The notes under the pieces were generated by a model. It did no database searches and was not told the DNA's origin. It saw only the letters and a program-made list of their open reading frames with translations. Positions 17,453 through 26,382 of a stretch of 64,000 bases of DNA are shown piece by piece. Origin of the DNA: Flagellimonas eckloniae. GTDB taxonomy: Bacteria > Bacteroidota > Bacteroidia > Flavobacteriales > Flavobacteriaceae. Within the stretch, counting starts at the first letter, position 1, and every line of letters begins with the position of its first letter. The translations under genes and the position numbers were made by a program. Where the stretch lies: assembly GCF_001413955.1 (NCBI RefSeq), contig NZ_LCTZ01000002.1, positions 558,001-622,000 on the forward strand, in the 5' to 3' direction.

Positions 17453-18094
17453 ATGAAAGATACATTAAAGCATAATGGTATGCGTAATAAACTAGCGGAT
17501 GTTTTATCTGCTAAGGGAATAACGGATACAAAGGTTTTGGATGCTATTAAGAATATTCCTCGACATTTGTTTTTGGATAGCGGTTTTGAAGACCATGCAT
17601 ATCAGGATAAGGCTTTTCCCATTGGTGCGGAACAAACTATTTCCCAACCGTATACCGTTGCTTTTCAAACTGAGTTGTTAAAGATAAAACCAAACGATAC
17701 TATTCTTGAAATAGGCACGGGCAGTGGATATCAAACAGCGGTATTGCTGCACCTAAGGGCAAAAGTATTTACCATTGAGAGACAGCGGGAACTCTTTAAA
17801 AAGACCAAATTGTTTTTTACTAAAATGAACTATCGCCCAAAAAAAGTAATTTTTGGTGATGGTTACAAAGGTTTGCCCCAGCAGGCTCCTTTTGATGGAA
17901 TTATTGTAACCGCTGGGGCTCCGGAAGTTCCAAAGCCGTTAATGTCTCAGTTGAAGGTGGGAGGTCGTTTGGTGATTCCAGTAGGAGTGGAGGAACAGGT
18001 AATGACTCTTTTTACAAGAAAATCTGAAAAGGAATTTGAAAAACAAGAATTAGGCTCTTTTCGGTTTGTTCCGCTGCTTGAAAACAAAAACTAA
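17453..18094 (+). CDS. pcm: Protein-L-isoaspartate O-methyltransferase
   Basis: Repairs isoaspartyl residues in damaged proteins by S-adenosylmethionine-dependent methylation. The 213-residue protein shows the PCMT signature: GAEQTISQPYTVAFQTELL upstream of the SAM-binding motif I (ILEIGTGSGYQTAVLL), then VFTIERQREL and the post-motif DGIIVTAGAPEVPKPL. The frame is open from 17366 but the first 29 codons look unlike the family and cover a near-consensus -7 box (TAAATTCG, 17428-17435); the ATG at 17453 gives a normal start MKDTLKHNGMRNKL. The gene converges on smpB, with only 6 nt between their stops. Confidence 0.93.
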   Translation: MKDTLKHNGMRNKLADVLSAKGITDTKVLDAIKNIPRHLFLDSGFEDHAYQDKAFPIGAEQTISQPYTVAFQTELLKIKPNDTILEIGTGSGYQTAVLLHLRAKVFTIERQRELFKKTKLFFTKMNYRPKKVIFGDGYKGLPQQAPFDGIIVTAGAPEVPKPLMSQLKVGGRLVIPVGVEEQVMTLFTRKSEKEFEKQELGSFRFVPLLENKN

Positions 18095-18100
18095 GCTCCT

Positions 18101-18562
18101 TTACTCGTTAAAACTTTTCTTAATTCTTGATAGGTCACGCTTATTGTCCCTATCCTTTATCGTTTCGCGTTTGTCGTACAGTTTTTTACCCTTGGCCAAT
18201 CCAATGTTTATTTTGGCCAGACCTCTTTCATTGATAAAAAGATTAAGCGGAATTATGGTGAGCCCGGAGGTTGTGACTTCTTTACGCAGTTTTTTCAACT
18301 CTTTCTTATTTAAGAGTAATTTACGCTCTGCTTTGGGTTTGTGGTTATAGTGGCCCCCATGACTGTATTCATCAACCTGCATGTTTATTACGAAAAGCTC
18401 TCCACTAGGATTGAATTCACAGAAACTTTGAGAAAGTGATGCCTTGCCCAAACGAATAGATTTTATTTCGGTACCCCCTAAAACAATACCAGCAGTATAG
18501 GTATCCAAAATCTCATAATCGAATCTGGCCCGTCTGTTTTTTATGTTGATATTCTTCTGCAT
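18101..18562 (-). CDS. smpB: SsrA-binding protein SmpB
   Basis: SmpB binds tmRNA and brings it to stalled ribosomes for trans-translation. The 153-residue protein starts [20 protein letters not shown] and carries the family motifs [16 protein letters not shown] and [18 protein letters not shown]. The basic C-terminal tail ([19 protein letters not shown]) mimics the codon-anticodon helix. A longer frame from an upstream TTG (18571) is rejected because that codon lies inside a perfect -7 box. That box ends 6 nt before the ATG, so the message is predicted to be essentially leaderless. Confidence 0.96.
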   Translation of the reverse strand: MQKNINIKNRRARFDYEILDTYTAGIVLGGTEIKSIRLGKASLSQSFCEFNPSGELFVINMQVDEYSHGGHYNHKPKAERKLLLNKKELKKLRKEVTTSGLTIIPLNLFINERGLAKINIGLAKGKKLYDKRETIKDRDNKRDLSRIKKSFNE

Positions 18563-18568
18563 TGCCAA

Positions 18569-18576
18569 CAAAAATA
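18569..18576 (-). promoter_or_regulatory. -7 promoter box of smpB (near-leaderless)
   Basis: TATTTTTG on the minus strand matches TAnnTTTG exactly and ends 6 nt before the smpB ATG at 18562. With the usual spacing, transcription would start at about 18565, leaving a leader of only a few nucleotides. Confidence 0.5.
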
Positions 18577-18643
18577 GAAACTCTTATGTAAGAAAATTGT
18601 AATCTTACAATAGATTTTACGATTATCAATAAAAACTGAACTA

Positions 18644-19387
18644 ATGAATCGCTTTTTTGTTGGAACCTTTTTGCTTTTATGCCTTGCCTGCAAGGAGAAG
18701 CCCAAAATGAATATTACGGCCCAGGAAATTGTGGATAAATCAATAGAGGACAGTGGGGGAGTACGTTACACCAATCATGGAACATCTTTTCTTTTTAGAA
18801 ATAGAAAGTACATTTCTGAAAGTTTTAGAGGAAGGAAAGTATTAAAACGAATCTCTTTTTTTGATTCCACTATTGTTACTGACATAAAAACCAACGCCAG
18901 TTTTGAACGATATATGAATGACACGCTTGTAAATCTATCAGACTCCATTGCAAATAGATATGCCAATTCTGTTAACTCAGTACATTATTTTGCAAAACTT
19001 CCTTTTGGTCTAAATGATAAAGCTGTACATAAAGAACTTTTAGGAGAGGAGACCATAAAAGGGAAAAATTATTACAAGATCAAGATTACCTTTGACGAAA
19101 ATGGAGGAGGGGATGATTTTGACGATGTTTATCTGTATTGGTTCAATAAACAAACATTTAAGGCCGAGTATTTGGCCTATGATTTTCACGTGAATGGTGG
19201 TGGCCAACGTTTTAGAGAGGCTTATAACGAACGCTATGTAAATGGAATTCGTTTTGTTGACTATTATAACTTCAAACCAAAAAACAAAAAGACTTCAATT
19301 TTTGAAATTGCCAAATTATTTGAAAAAGGGGAATTGGAACTTCTATCCAAGATTGAACTTTCAGAAATAAAAGTAGTGGAGAACTAA
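18644..19387 (+). CDS. DUF6503-type lipoprotein
   Basis: A 247-residue predicted lipoprotein: MNRFFVGTFLLLCLACKEKP has a lipobox (LACK) with Cys16 as the acylation site. The mature part begins with AQEIVDKSIEDSGGVRY, which matches the DUF6503 family found in Flavobacteriaceae (sometimes mislabelled as deoxyribose-phosphate aldolase). It is rich in Tyr, Phe and Asn and probably beta-stranded, resembling outer-membrane lipoprotein-sorting folds. Function unknown. The stop overlaps that of the convergent phosphatase gene by 4 nt. Upstream, a small dyad (TTGTAA-TC-TTACAA, 18597-18610) lies between it and smpB. Confidence 0.7.
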   Translation: MNRFFVGTFLLLCLACKEKPKMNITAQEIVDKSIEDSGGVRYTNHGTSFLFRNRKYISESFRGRKVLKRISFFDSTIVTDIKTNASFERYMNDTLVNLSDSIANRYANSVNSVHYFAKLPFGLNDKAVHKELLGEETIKGKNYYKIKITFDENGGGDDFDDVYLYWFNKQTFKAEYLAYDFHVNGGGQRFREAYNERYVNGIRFVDYYNFKPKNKKTSIFEIAKLFEKGELELLSKIELSEIKVVEN

Positions 19388-19914
19388 TCCATGTTCAGCC
19401 TAATGTCGGTAGCAACTCCGTCTATGAATCTTACGATAAAAAGACTGCTGTTATCATCATCATCCATAGAATCATACTTTTCAAGACCTAGTATTTTATT
19501 AACCAACTGCGGAGTTGTATTGCTATGCCCTACCACTAAAACATTGAGACCTTCATGGTCATTTTTAAAAGCTTCAATATCTAATGATGTTGGATCGTAA
19601 TATGATACGTCAATATCTTTTTTTACGGCAGTAGGTGCAGCGGTCATAGAAGTACGCTCATAGTTTGTAGAATAAATTGCATCTAGAAAAATAGGGTCAA
19701 AAACTTCAGCCCAGCGAATAGCTCTTCCCAAACCATCTTGATTTAATTCTGGATCCTTGTTTTCAGGGTCAGTTCTGTCTTTCTCAGCATGTCGGATAAA
19801 GTAGAATGTTGAAATGACCGGCTCTAGTTTTTCTTCTTTTTTGTCCTCGTTACACCCTAAAGTAAGAATCAGGCTCATTGTCAAAATGAGAATACTTGAA
19901 AAGAACTTACGCAT
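19384..19914 (-). CDS. Histidine phosphatase family lipoprotein (SixA/PGM-like)
   Basis: A 176-residue predicted lipoprotein with signal MRKFFSSILILTMSLILTLGC, where the Cys is the likely acylated residue. The mature domain is a small histidine phosphatase: TFYFIRHAEKDRTDPENKDP carries the RHxE catalytic motif, and the second active-site His is in VLVVGHSNTTPQLVNK. Exported branch-2-like members act on varied phosphoesters; the substrate is unknown. The start at 19914 is preferred over 19923 because it gives the standard signal peptide. Confidence 0.85.
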   Translation of the reverse strand: MRKFFSSILILTMSLILTLGCNEDKKEEKLEPVISTFYFIRHAEKDRTDPENKDPELNQDGLGRAIRWAEVFDPIFLDAIYSTNYERTSMTAAPTAVKKDIDVSYYDPTSLDIEAFKNDHEGLNVLVVGHSNTTPQLVNKILGLEKYDSMDDDDNSSLFIVRFIDGVATDIRLNMD

Positions 19915-20195
19915 ATTCAGCATTAAAAATTATGTTTTAAACGATTTTCAACGTTTTAAAAGTAAGATTTAATTTTCACTTTTCCGTGAGCCACCAATTT
20001 TGAAGCCCTATTATGCAATTTTCCATTTAAGGAAACCGAAAAGGTTTGTCCTTTAGAAGTAATGTATTTTACCCAAGTACTCAATTTGCAGAATTTTTTT
20101 CAGCACTTTATTTGTATAACAGTTTACTACTAAATAGGGTCATGAAATTGTGATCTTCTTTGGTACTATTAAAATGAAGTTTAGATGACTCATAT

Positions 20196-20813
20196 TTAGC
20201 TATTCCTTCTTTTAATTACCTCATGTTTCCCTTTAATATTTTTAATCTTTCTGTCTAGCCATTTTTCATACCAACTAAGAAAATCATCAGCAATAAAAGA
20301 GTAGCCCTCCTCGGTTACGTTAAGATCTATCCATATTTGGCCTCTTTTTGTGCCACTGACAACCAAAAAAATATTGGTTCCACAACCTCCATCAGCAATG
20401 TAAAGGATGCCATTCTCCCTTCTATTGTATAAGTCCAATTCTGGTGATTCTATACGATTAAGTATTAAATTCATTCTCTTGTCAAACGATTCTCCTTCAT
20501 CCATACTGCTATAATATTTGAACAAATCGTTGTACTTTGTTGGATTTAACCATGGTAAATGTAGATTAGTGCTGTATTGCAAAGCTCTTTCTAAAGGAAA
20601 TATGCCATTTCCTGGTCCAATCCCGCCATTAGCTACATTTAGTAGGAATTCCCGATATTCCATTGGAAATTTGATTTGGTAGATTTCTTCAAACTGTTGA
20701 AGATTTTCATGAAGTATGGGAAGGTTTTGTTGATTTTCTATCTGAGGAAAGTATGATGAGTTTTTGAAAATTAAGGCTTTCATCTTTTGTAGTTTGTTCT
20801 CGACCTTATTCAT
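20196..20813 (-). CDS. SMI1/KNR4 family protein
   Basis: A 205-residue cytosolic protein of the SMI1/KNR4 superfamily. The middle shows the family pattern: LQQFEEIYQIKFPMEYREFL then NGGIGPGNGIFPLERALQY, and YIADGGCGTNIFLVVSGTKRGQIW with the DGGCG turn, ending at DDFLSWYEKWLD. In bacteria this family often serves as immunity proteins against polymorphic or contact-dependent toxins, but no toxin gene adjoins it. Noncoding stretches of 282 and 195 nt flank it, suggesting its own transcription unit. Function unproven. Confidence 0.8.
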   Translation of the reverse strand: MNKVENKLQKMKALIFKNSSYFPQIENQQNLPILHENLQQFEEIYQIKFPMEYREFLLNVANGGIGPGNGIFPLERALQYSTNLHLPWLNPTKYNDLFKYYSSMDEGESFDKRMNLILNRIESPELDLYNRRENGILYIADGGCGTNIFLVVSGTKRGQIWIDLNVTEEGYSFIADDFLSWYEKWLDRKIKNIKGKHEVIKRRNS

Positions 20814-21008
20814 GAGTGTGATTTAAAATGATAAAGATGCCAAGTATATGGAAGAGGCTTCCGTTTTATATAATCCTCTGAAGAAAGTTATTTTGAGGTA
20901 ATTGTGACCGTAGCAATATACCAAATGGTCTTACAGTTTGATGGATAAGGGAAACTCTTTTACAAGATAAGGTAATGTCGAATTGGCTATAGGAGCAATA
21001 CTTGGCAA

Positions 21009-21605
21009 CTATTTTTTAATCTCCTTCTGAACCAATTGCTCTAGATATGCAACCGTATTCATTAGGTATTTTCGATCTTGGGTCATTGTAAACATGGCTA
21101 CCGCTCCTTGAAGCATTGTAAACAATTGTTTGGCAAACTGCAATGGAGGTACTGGTAAATGAATTTCGCTTTGATTTACACCATTTTCTAACACTAAGGC
21201 AATTTTACCCTCCATTTCCTTAATGGTTTCCTTGGCAGCTGCTGATAGCAAGCTGTTGTTATGTTGCGCATCGACACCAACTTTTAAAATTGGACAACCT
21301 CCAAACGGGAGAGTAAACACATCATACTGTTTGTAGAAACGTAGCAATGAGAAGAGTTTGTCCATTGCATTTCCTTCTACTCCCAATTTTTCATCAATAG
21401 TGGTCAATAATTGGTTTCGGTTGTATTCAAATGCAGATAGGGCAAGTGCTTCTTTATTTTCAAAATTTCCATAGATGGCACCCTTAGTAAGTCCGGTCGC
21501 CTCAGTAAGGTCACTCATACTTGTACCTACATAGCCAAACTTATTAAACAGTGGCGCAACGGTTTCAATAATATAAGCTGTGGTTCTTTCTGCTTTTTTA
21601 CTCAT
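21009..21605 (-). CDS. TetR/AcrR family transcriptional regulator
   Basis: A 198-residue DNA-binding repressor. The N-terminal helix-turn-helix is typical: TTAYIIETVAPLFNKFGYVG then TSMSDLTEATGLTKGAIYGN and FENKEALALSAFEY. The C-terminal part (about 70-195) is a helical ligand-binding domain, with CPILKVGVDAQHNN in the middle. No obvious target gene adjoins it; clpB downstream has its own terminator between. The ligand is unknown. Confidence 0.9.
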   Translation of the reverse strand: MSKKAERTTAYIIETVAPLFNKFGYVGTSMSDLTEATGLTKGAIYGNFENKEALALSAFEYNRNQLLTTIDEKLGVEGNAMDKLFSLLRFYKQYDVFTLPFGGCPILKVGVDAQHNNSLLSAAAKETIKEMEGKIALVLENGVNQSEIHLPVPPLQFAKQLFTMLQGAVAMFTMTQDRKYLMNTVAYLEQLVQKEIKK

Positions 21606-21675
21606 TGAGGTTCAGGTTGGTTTAGGGTATCGCTAATATATAAAAAACAGATACTGTATGGTATTTTAAAAAAGC

Positions 21676-21709
21676 AAAAGCCCTTACTTTTAACAAAATA
21701 AGGGCTTTT
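21676..21709. terminator. Terminator downstream of clpB
   Basis: An 11-bp perfect stem (AAAAGCCCTTA and TAAGGGCTTTT) with a 12-nt loop lies 17 nt after the clpB stop. Its A and T flanks allow function on either strand. Confidence 0.8.
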
Positions 21710-21726
21710 ACAGGTTGATAATGAGA

Positions 21727-24327
21727 TTATTTTACTAATTCATTTTGATTTCTGAAGACCAACTCGTTATCAAATGAATCCAGAAGTATGATACTCTCTG
21801 CTTTAATTTTCCCAGCTAAAAGTTCTTTTGATAGGTTGTTCAATACCTCTTTTTGAATAAGTCTTTTTACTGGTCTCGCTCCAAATTGGGGGTCAAATCC
21901 TTTTTCCGCCAAATAATCTATTGCCTCATCTGTGGCATCCAGCGTAATATGCTGTTTGGAAACCATCTTTTTCAATTGTTCCAACTGTAGCTTCACAATG
22001 TCTCTAATATTGGACCTATCCAAAGGTGTGAACATAATAATATCGTCTATCCTGTTTAAAAATTCTGGACGAATGGTTTTTCTCAATAGCTCCATTACCC
22101 CAAATCGTGCAGCATTGGTTGCACTTTCAATATCTGTGGCATCCGTAAACTTTTCCTGAATGATTTGGCTACCCATATTACTTGTCATGATAATGATGGA
22201 ATTTTTAAAATCAGCTACGCGTCCTTTATTATCGGTCAACCTTCCTTCATCCAAAACCTGCAATAAAATGTTGAACGTATCTGGATGGGCTTTTTCAATT
22301 TCATCCAAAAGCACCACGGAATAGGGTTTTCTTCTGACAGCTTCGGTCAGTTGGCCTCCTTCGTCATAACCAACATACCCAGGAGGTGCCCCTACCAATC
22401 TACTTATGGAATGACGTTCCTGATATTCACTCATATCAATGCGTGTTATGGCGTTCTCGTCATCAAACAAATAAGCGGCCAATGTCTTTGCCAACTCGGT
22501 TTTTCCAACTCCGGTATTTCCAAGGAATAGAAAAGAGCCAATAGGCTTTTTTGCATCTTGCAGGCCCGCTCTACTTCTTCGTATGGCATCAGAAACCGCT
22601 ACAATTGCTTCTTCTTGACCAACGACCCTTTTGTGCAGCACATCTTCAAGCTGCAAAAGCTTCTCACGTTCACTTTGCATCATTTTGGTAACAGGAATTC
22701 CAGTCCATTTTGCCACTACTTCAGCAATATCTTCATTGGTCACTTCTTCTTTTATAAGTGTCCCTGCACTTTGCTGATTTGCCAATTCTTCTTGCAATTG
22801 CTCCAATTTTTCATGGGATTCTTTTATTTTCCCATACCGTAGCTCTGCTACCTTGCCATAGTCTCCATTACGTTCCGCCCGTTCTGCTTCCAATTTAAAG
22901 TTTTCAATATCCTGTTTTGTCTTTTGTATGTTGTCAACAACGGTTTTTTCACTTTCCCATTTGGCAAAGATTTCATTTCGCTCTTCTTTAATATTGGCAA
23001 GCTCAAGATTTAAACTTTGTAATTTGACTTTGTCATTTTCACGTTTAATAGCCTCAATCTCAATCTCCAATTGCATAATTCTTCTATCCAACACATCCAG
23101 TTCTTCGGGTTTGGAATTAATTTCCATTCGCAACTTGGAGGCAGCTTCATCCATAAGGTCAATGGCTTTATCGGGTAGAAATCGATTTGTGATATAACGT
23201 TGTGAAAGCTCTACCGCGGAAATTACAGCTTCATCCTTTATACGTACTTTATGGTGCGCCTCATATTTCTCTTTGATTCCCCTTAAAATAGAAATTGCGC
23301 TTTCAGTATCAGGTTCATCGATTATTACTTTTTGAAACCTTCGTTCCAAAGCCTTGTCTTTTTCAAAATATTTTTGGTATTCATCAAGCGTAGTTGCACC
23401 AATTGCCCTAAGTTCTCCACGCGCCAAGGCTGGTTTTAGAATATTGGCGGCATCCATGGCACCTTGGCCACCTCCAGCACCCACAAGGGTGTGTATCTCG
23501 TCTATAAAGAGTACAATATCCCCATCTGATGAAGTAACTTCCTTAATAACAGATTTCAAGCGCTCTTCAAACTCACCTTTGTATTTTGCTCCGGCAATTA
23601 AAGCTCCCATATCTAAAGAATAAATAATTTTTTCTTTTAGATTTTCAGGAATATCGCCTTGAACAATTCGGTGGGCCAACCCTTCGGCAATAGCGGTTTT
23701 ACCCACACCGGGTTCCCCTACCAACATTGGGTTGTTTTTTGTTCTTCTTGATAAGATTTGCAATACCCGTCTTATTTCTTCGTCCCTTCCAATGACTGGA
23801 TCAAGCTTCCCGCAGTCGGCAAGCTCATTTAGATTTTTCGCATATTTATCCAAAGAGTTGTAGGTGTCCTCTACACTTTGGGAGGTTACTTTCCCGCCTT
23901 TCCGTAATTCTTGAATTGCAGCATTCAGGTCTTTTTCAGTAACTCCCTGATCTTTTAGAATCTGGGCTATTTTACTTTTTGATTTAAAAATTGCAAGCAA
24001 CAAATGTTCAATAGATACAAATTCATCACCTTGCTTTTTTGCTATGATACTTGCTTCATTCAAAGATTTTCCAGCTTCTCTTGAAAGCATTATCTCTGCC
24101 CCGGATACTTTGGAAAAATTCTCCAATTCCTTTTCTAGGATTTGATTGAGAAGTGTTGTATTGACATTTAACTTTTTTAGAATGAATGGCAATACATTCT
24201 CGTCCACTTCTGTTATGCCCTTAAATAGATGTTCATTTTCTATTTGTTGATGTCCATGCCCCTGGGCAAGCTGTTGTGCTTGCTGTATGGCTTCTTGTGA
24301 TTTTATGGTATAATTGTTAAAATTCAT
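21727..24327 (-). CDS. clpB: ATP-dependent chaperone ClpB
   Basis: Hexameric AAA+ disaggregase that works with DnaK to rescue aggregated proteins after heat stress. The 866-residue protein has the Clp N domain ([20 protein letters not shown] and the second half near residue 85), first AAA domain with [15 protein letters not shown] and [13 protein letters not shown], the coiled-coil middle domain (about 410-530), and second AAA domain with [25 protein letters not shown] and the C-terminal [18 protein letters not shown] at 24327 gives the usual start. TAAGGTTG plus TTTTG at suitable spacing lies upstream. No HAIR or CIRCE element is visible. Confidence 0.96.
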   Translation of the reverse strand: MNFNNYTIKSQEAIQQAQQLAQGHGHQQIENEHLFKGITEVDENVLPFILKKLNVNTTLLNQILEKELENFSKVSGAEIMLSREAGKSLNEASIIAKKQGDEFVSIEHLLLAIFKSKSKIAQILKDQGVTEKDLNAAIQELRKGGKVTSQSVEDTYNSLDKYAKNLNELADCGKLDPVIGRDEEIRRVLQILSRRTKNNPMLVGEPGVGKTAIAEGLAHRIVQGDIPENLKEKIIYSLDMGALIAGAKYKGEFEERLKSVIKEVTSSDGDIVLFIDEIHTLVGAGGGQGAMDAANILKPALARGELRAIGATTLDEYQKYFEKDKALERRFQKVIIDEPDTESAISILRGIKEKYEAHHKVRIKDEAVISAVELSQRYITNRFLPDKAIDLMDEAASKLRMEINSKPEELDVLDRRIMQLEIEIEAIKRENDKVKLQSLNLELANIKEERNEIFAKWESEKTVVDNIQKTKQDIENFKLEAERAERNGDYGKVAELRYGKIKESHEKLEQLQEELANQQSAGTLIKEEVTNEDIAEVVAKWTGIPVTKMMQSEREKLLQLEDVLHKRVVGQEEAIVAVSDAIRRSRAGLQDAKKPIGSFLFLGNTGVGKTELAKTLAAYLFDDENAITRIDMSEYQERHSISRLVGAPPGYVGYDEGGQLTEAVRRKPYSVVLLDEIEKAHPDTFNILLQVLDEGRLTDNKGRVADFKNSIIIMTSNMGSQIIQEKFTDATDIESATNAARFGVMELLRKTIRPEFLNRIDDIIMFTPLDRSNIRDIVKLQLEQLKKMVSKQHITLDATDEAIDYLAEKGFDPQFGARPVKRLIQKEVLNNLSKELLAGKIKAESIILLDSFDNELVFRNQNELVK

Positions 24328-24462
24328 TTTCAATTGTTTTTGTTTTTATGGTTTCAACAACCTTACCATTGGGAAAACACAGTCAAAATGTCGCTAAAAC
24401 CTTGAAAACAAAGGACATTTCGTCAGCTTTGTAAGCTTTTTGCACTTCCTCGACAGAACAAC

Positions 24463-24470
24463 TAAATTTG
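24463..24470 (+). promoter_or_regulatory. -7 promoter box of ytxJ with matching TTTG at -33
   Basis: TAAATTTG matches TAnnTTTG exactly, with a TTTG at 24439-24442 and a 20-nt spacer, the consensus Bacteroidota promoter geometry. The box ends 4 nt before the ytxJ ATG, so the transcript is predicted to be leaderless or nearly so. Confidence 0.6.
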
Positions 24471-24474
24471 TGAC

Positions 24475-24864
24475 ATGGGAATATTTGATAGTGTGTTTGG
24501 AAAGAAAGGCGATTCGGTAAGAGAGGAAAAAAGAATTCCTTGGATTCCCTTGGTGTCCATTGAGCAACTGGATATGATTGCTGAAAAGTCTAAAACAAGA
24601 ACGCAACTTATATTTAAACATTCAACCACTTGCGGTATCAGTAGAATGGTATTAAATATGTTTACAGATTCATATCCCCTTGTAGGAGAACAGGACATTT
24701 ATTTTCTGGATTTGCATGCCCATAGAGATGTTTCCAATGAAGTACAATATAAATTTCAGGTCATGCATCAATCTCCGCAACTTTTGGTCATTAAGAACGG
24801 AGAGGTAACCTATCACACTTCGCACGGTGCTATAACAGATATTGATTTAACACAATATGTTTAA
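24475..24864 (+). CDS. ytxJ: YtxJ, bacillithiol-system redox-active protein
   Basis: A 129-residue thioredoxin-fold protein of the YtxJ (DUF2847) family, described as a monothiol bacilliredoxin-like partner of bacillithiol. The single active cysteine is in FKHSTTCGISRMVLNMF, matching the family's TTCxIS motif; cis-Pro is in HQSPQLLVIKNGE. It implies that this organism makes bacillithiol, though no bsh gene is in the window. The short N-terminal MGIFDSVFGKK is typical. It is transcribed divergently from clpB over a 147-nt region. Confidence 0.88.
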   Translation: MGIFDSVFGKKGDSVREEKRIPWIPLVSIEQLDMIAEKSKTRTQLIFKHSTTCGISRMVLNMFTDSYPLVGEQDIYFLDLHAHRDVSNEVQYKFQVMHQSPQLLVIKNGEVTYHTSHGAITDIDLTQYV

Positions 24865-24882
24865 AGGAAAATAGGATAAATT

Positions 24883-24938
24883 CGAGTGCAGTTGGGAATT
24901 CCAAGAAATTGACTTCCTGTATTACCCAACTGAACTCG
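24883..24938. repeat. Imperfect inverted repeat between convergent genes
   Basis: CGAGTGCAGTTGGG (24883-24896) pairs with CCCAACTGAACTCG (24925-24938), 13 of 14 positions, across a 28-nt spacer. It fills the gap between the convergent ytxJ and lipoprotein genes. There is no strong T run after either arm, so it is either a weak bidirectional terminator or a small palindromic repeat. Confidence 0.6.
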
Positions 24939-24948
24939 AGACAATCTC

Positions 24949-26154
24949 TTAATCGTTAAACCGATTCCCGGCAACAAACTGATTTTGGTTGACAATGGAT
25001 TTCAACCTCATCTTTAGATCCTCACCGGCATCATAGACCATTTGCTCATTGGTTGGAAAAGGTATGGCTCTCACATCCAAAAGTGTAATTAAATCCGTGT
25101 TCAAGGCTCTTTTATCACCTTTATAATTGGCGTAGATGTGCTCAAAGATAAATTCACTGGACAAAGGGTAGGAGTTGATTTCTTGACCATTGGACAAATC
25201 CGTTAGGCTTACCTGCGCTCCGATCTGTGCGCTTTTAAATTGGGTAAATTGATAGAAATTGCACTTTACCGTTTTAAGCCGATCTACCTTAATCCTGTTT
25301 CCAAGACTGTCCTTAACGGCGTTACCTTGGTTATCCAGTAGATATTCATACCCATCCTTAATTTGTTTCTCCTTGATGATCTGCGTTTCATTTATTTGTT
25401 CTGGAGATATGTAGATTTCCCTAAAATTTAAATTCAAGGCATAATCATATTGTATATCTTCCAACGGTCTGGTATGGTATTCTGTCCAAAAATTATTGAT
25501 GCCAAAGGTGTTAAAATCTAACAATTCATTTTCCAATCTTTCTGGAATGATCTGTTCCGTTTCATTGGCAATATCAACACGTATGTACTCCAATCCTCTT
25601 TCATGGGCCTGATGCATCTTTGCCACTGTCTCTTTGTACCCAGGATTAATATTCTCTAAATACTTAAGATCATCATATGCAGCTCTGTAATCTTCTTTTT
25701 CCCTTGCGGTTGTCAACAAGTTTGAAGCATTGTCGTACAAATACTGGGATAGACCGTTTTTGGTGCTAAGAATACTAGAGTCATAATTTGAAAAACGAAA
25801 GTTTGCATCTCTACCCTCATCTATGATGGAGAGGGGCAATAGTGGTCTAATGCGCTCTTGAATTCTCTTTAATTGCTGATACTTTTTATAAATGGTTTCC
25901 AAATTAGCAGGATTACCGTCTTTTTCTAAAAAGGTAATTTGTTCAACTTCCCGTTCAGAGTTTTTCGCAAATGCGTCTTCAAGCATCAGAATATAGGCTT
26001 GATTTCCTTTTTTGGTTTTGTTTTCTGCCAAGTTTTTTATTGCCTTGTTCATTGCAGAAACGTAGTTGCCACTGTTTAAATCTTCTTGGGTTTTCTTTAC
26101 TCCCCCGCAGGCAGCAAGCAAGACCATCATACTAATGAGTACTAATTTTTTCAT
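24949..26154 (-). CDS. Conserved lipoprotein of unknown function
   Basis: A 401-residue predicted lipoprotein: MKKLVLISMMVLLAACGG has a perfect lipobox (LAAC). After the anchor there is a TPR-like helical part (about 20-190: NSGNYVSAMNKAIKNLAENK, then RAAYDDLKYLENINPGYKET), followed by a beta-rich half (about 200-380) with no motif I recognise. Length and order resemble flavobacterial outer-membrane lipoproteins of unknown role. It is transcribed alone and divergently from glyA across a 228-nt gap. Confidence 0.65.
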   Translation of the reverse strand: MKKLVLISMMVLLAACGGVKKTQEDLNSGNYVSAMNKAIKNLAENKTKKGNQAYILMLEDAFAKNSEREVEQITFLEKDGNPANLETIYKKYQQLKRIQERIRPLLPLSIIDEGRDANFRFSNYDSSILSTKNGLSQYLYDNASNLLTTAREKEDYRAAYDDLKYLENINPGYKETVAKMHQAHERGLEYIRVDIANETEQIIPERLENELLDFNTFGINNFWTEYHTRPLEDIQYDYALNLNFREIYISPEQINETQIIKEKQIKDGYEYLLDNQGNAVKDSLGNRIKVDRLKTVKCNFYQFTQFKSAQIGAQVSLTDLSNGQEINSYPLSSEFIFEHIYANYKGDKRALNTDLITLLDVRAIPFPTNEQMVYDAGEDLKMRLKSIVNQNQFVAGNRFND

Positions 26155-26382
26155 GGTTTTTTGATTTTATGGGTTTGGATATGGTTTTCAATAGCTGTGC
26201 CAAAAAAGCACATTGTAGTAACGAAAAAGGATGAAGAGTAGTATAATATCGATGAAATACATGAAAAATAGCACTTACTCCATTGTTAATTGTTGTTGGA
26301 TAAAATCAATTTTTGCAACAATTTTTTTCGATTTAATTAGCTTTTCTATTCGTAATTTTAGCACTTCTTAATTTAAAAGCAA

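Noticed and set aside
20814..21008. Gene or RNA in the gap between SMI1 and TetR genes
   Set aside because: No frame of useful length, no stable stem and no promoter box in a convincing place; I see nothing in it.
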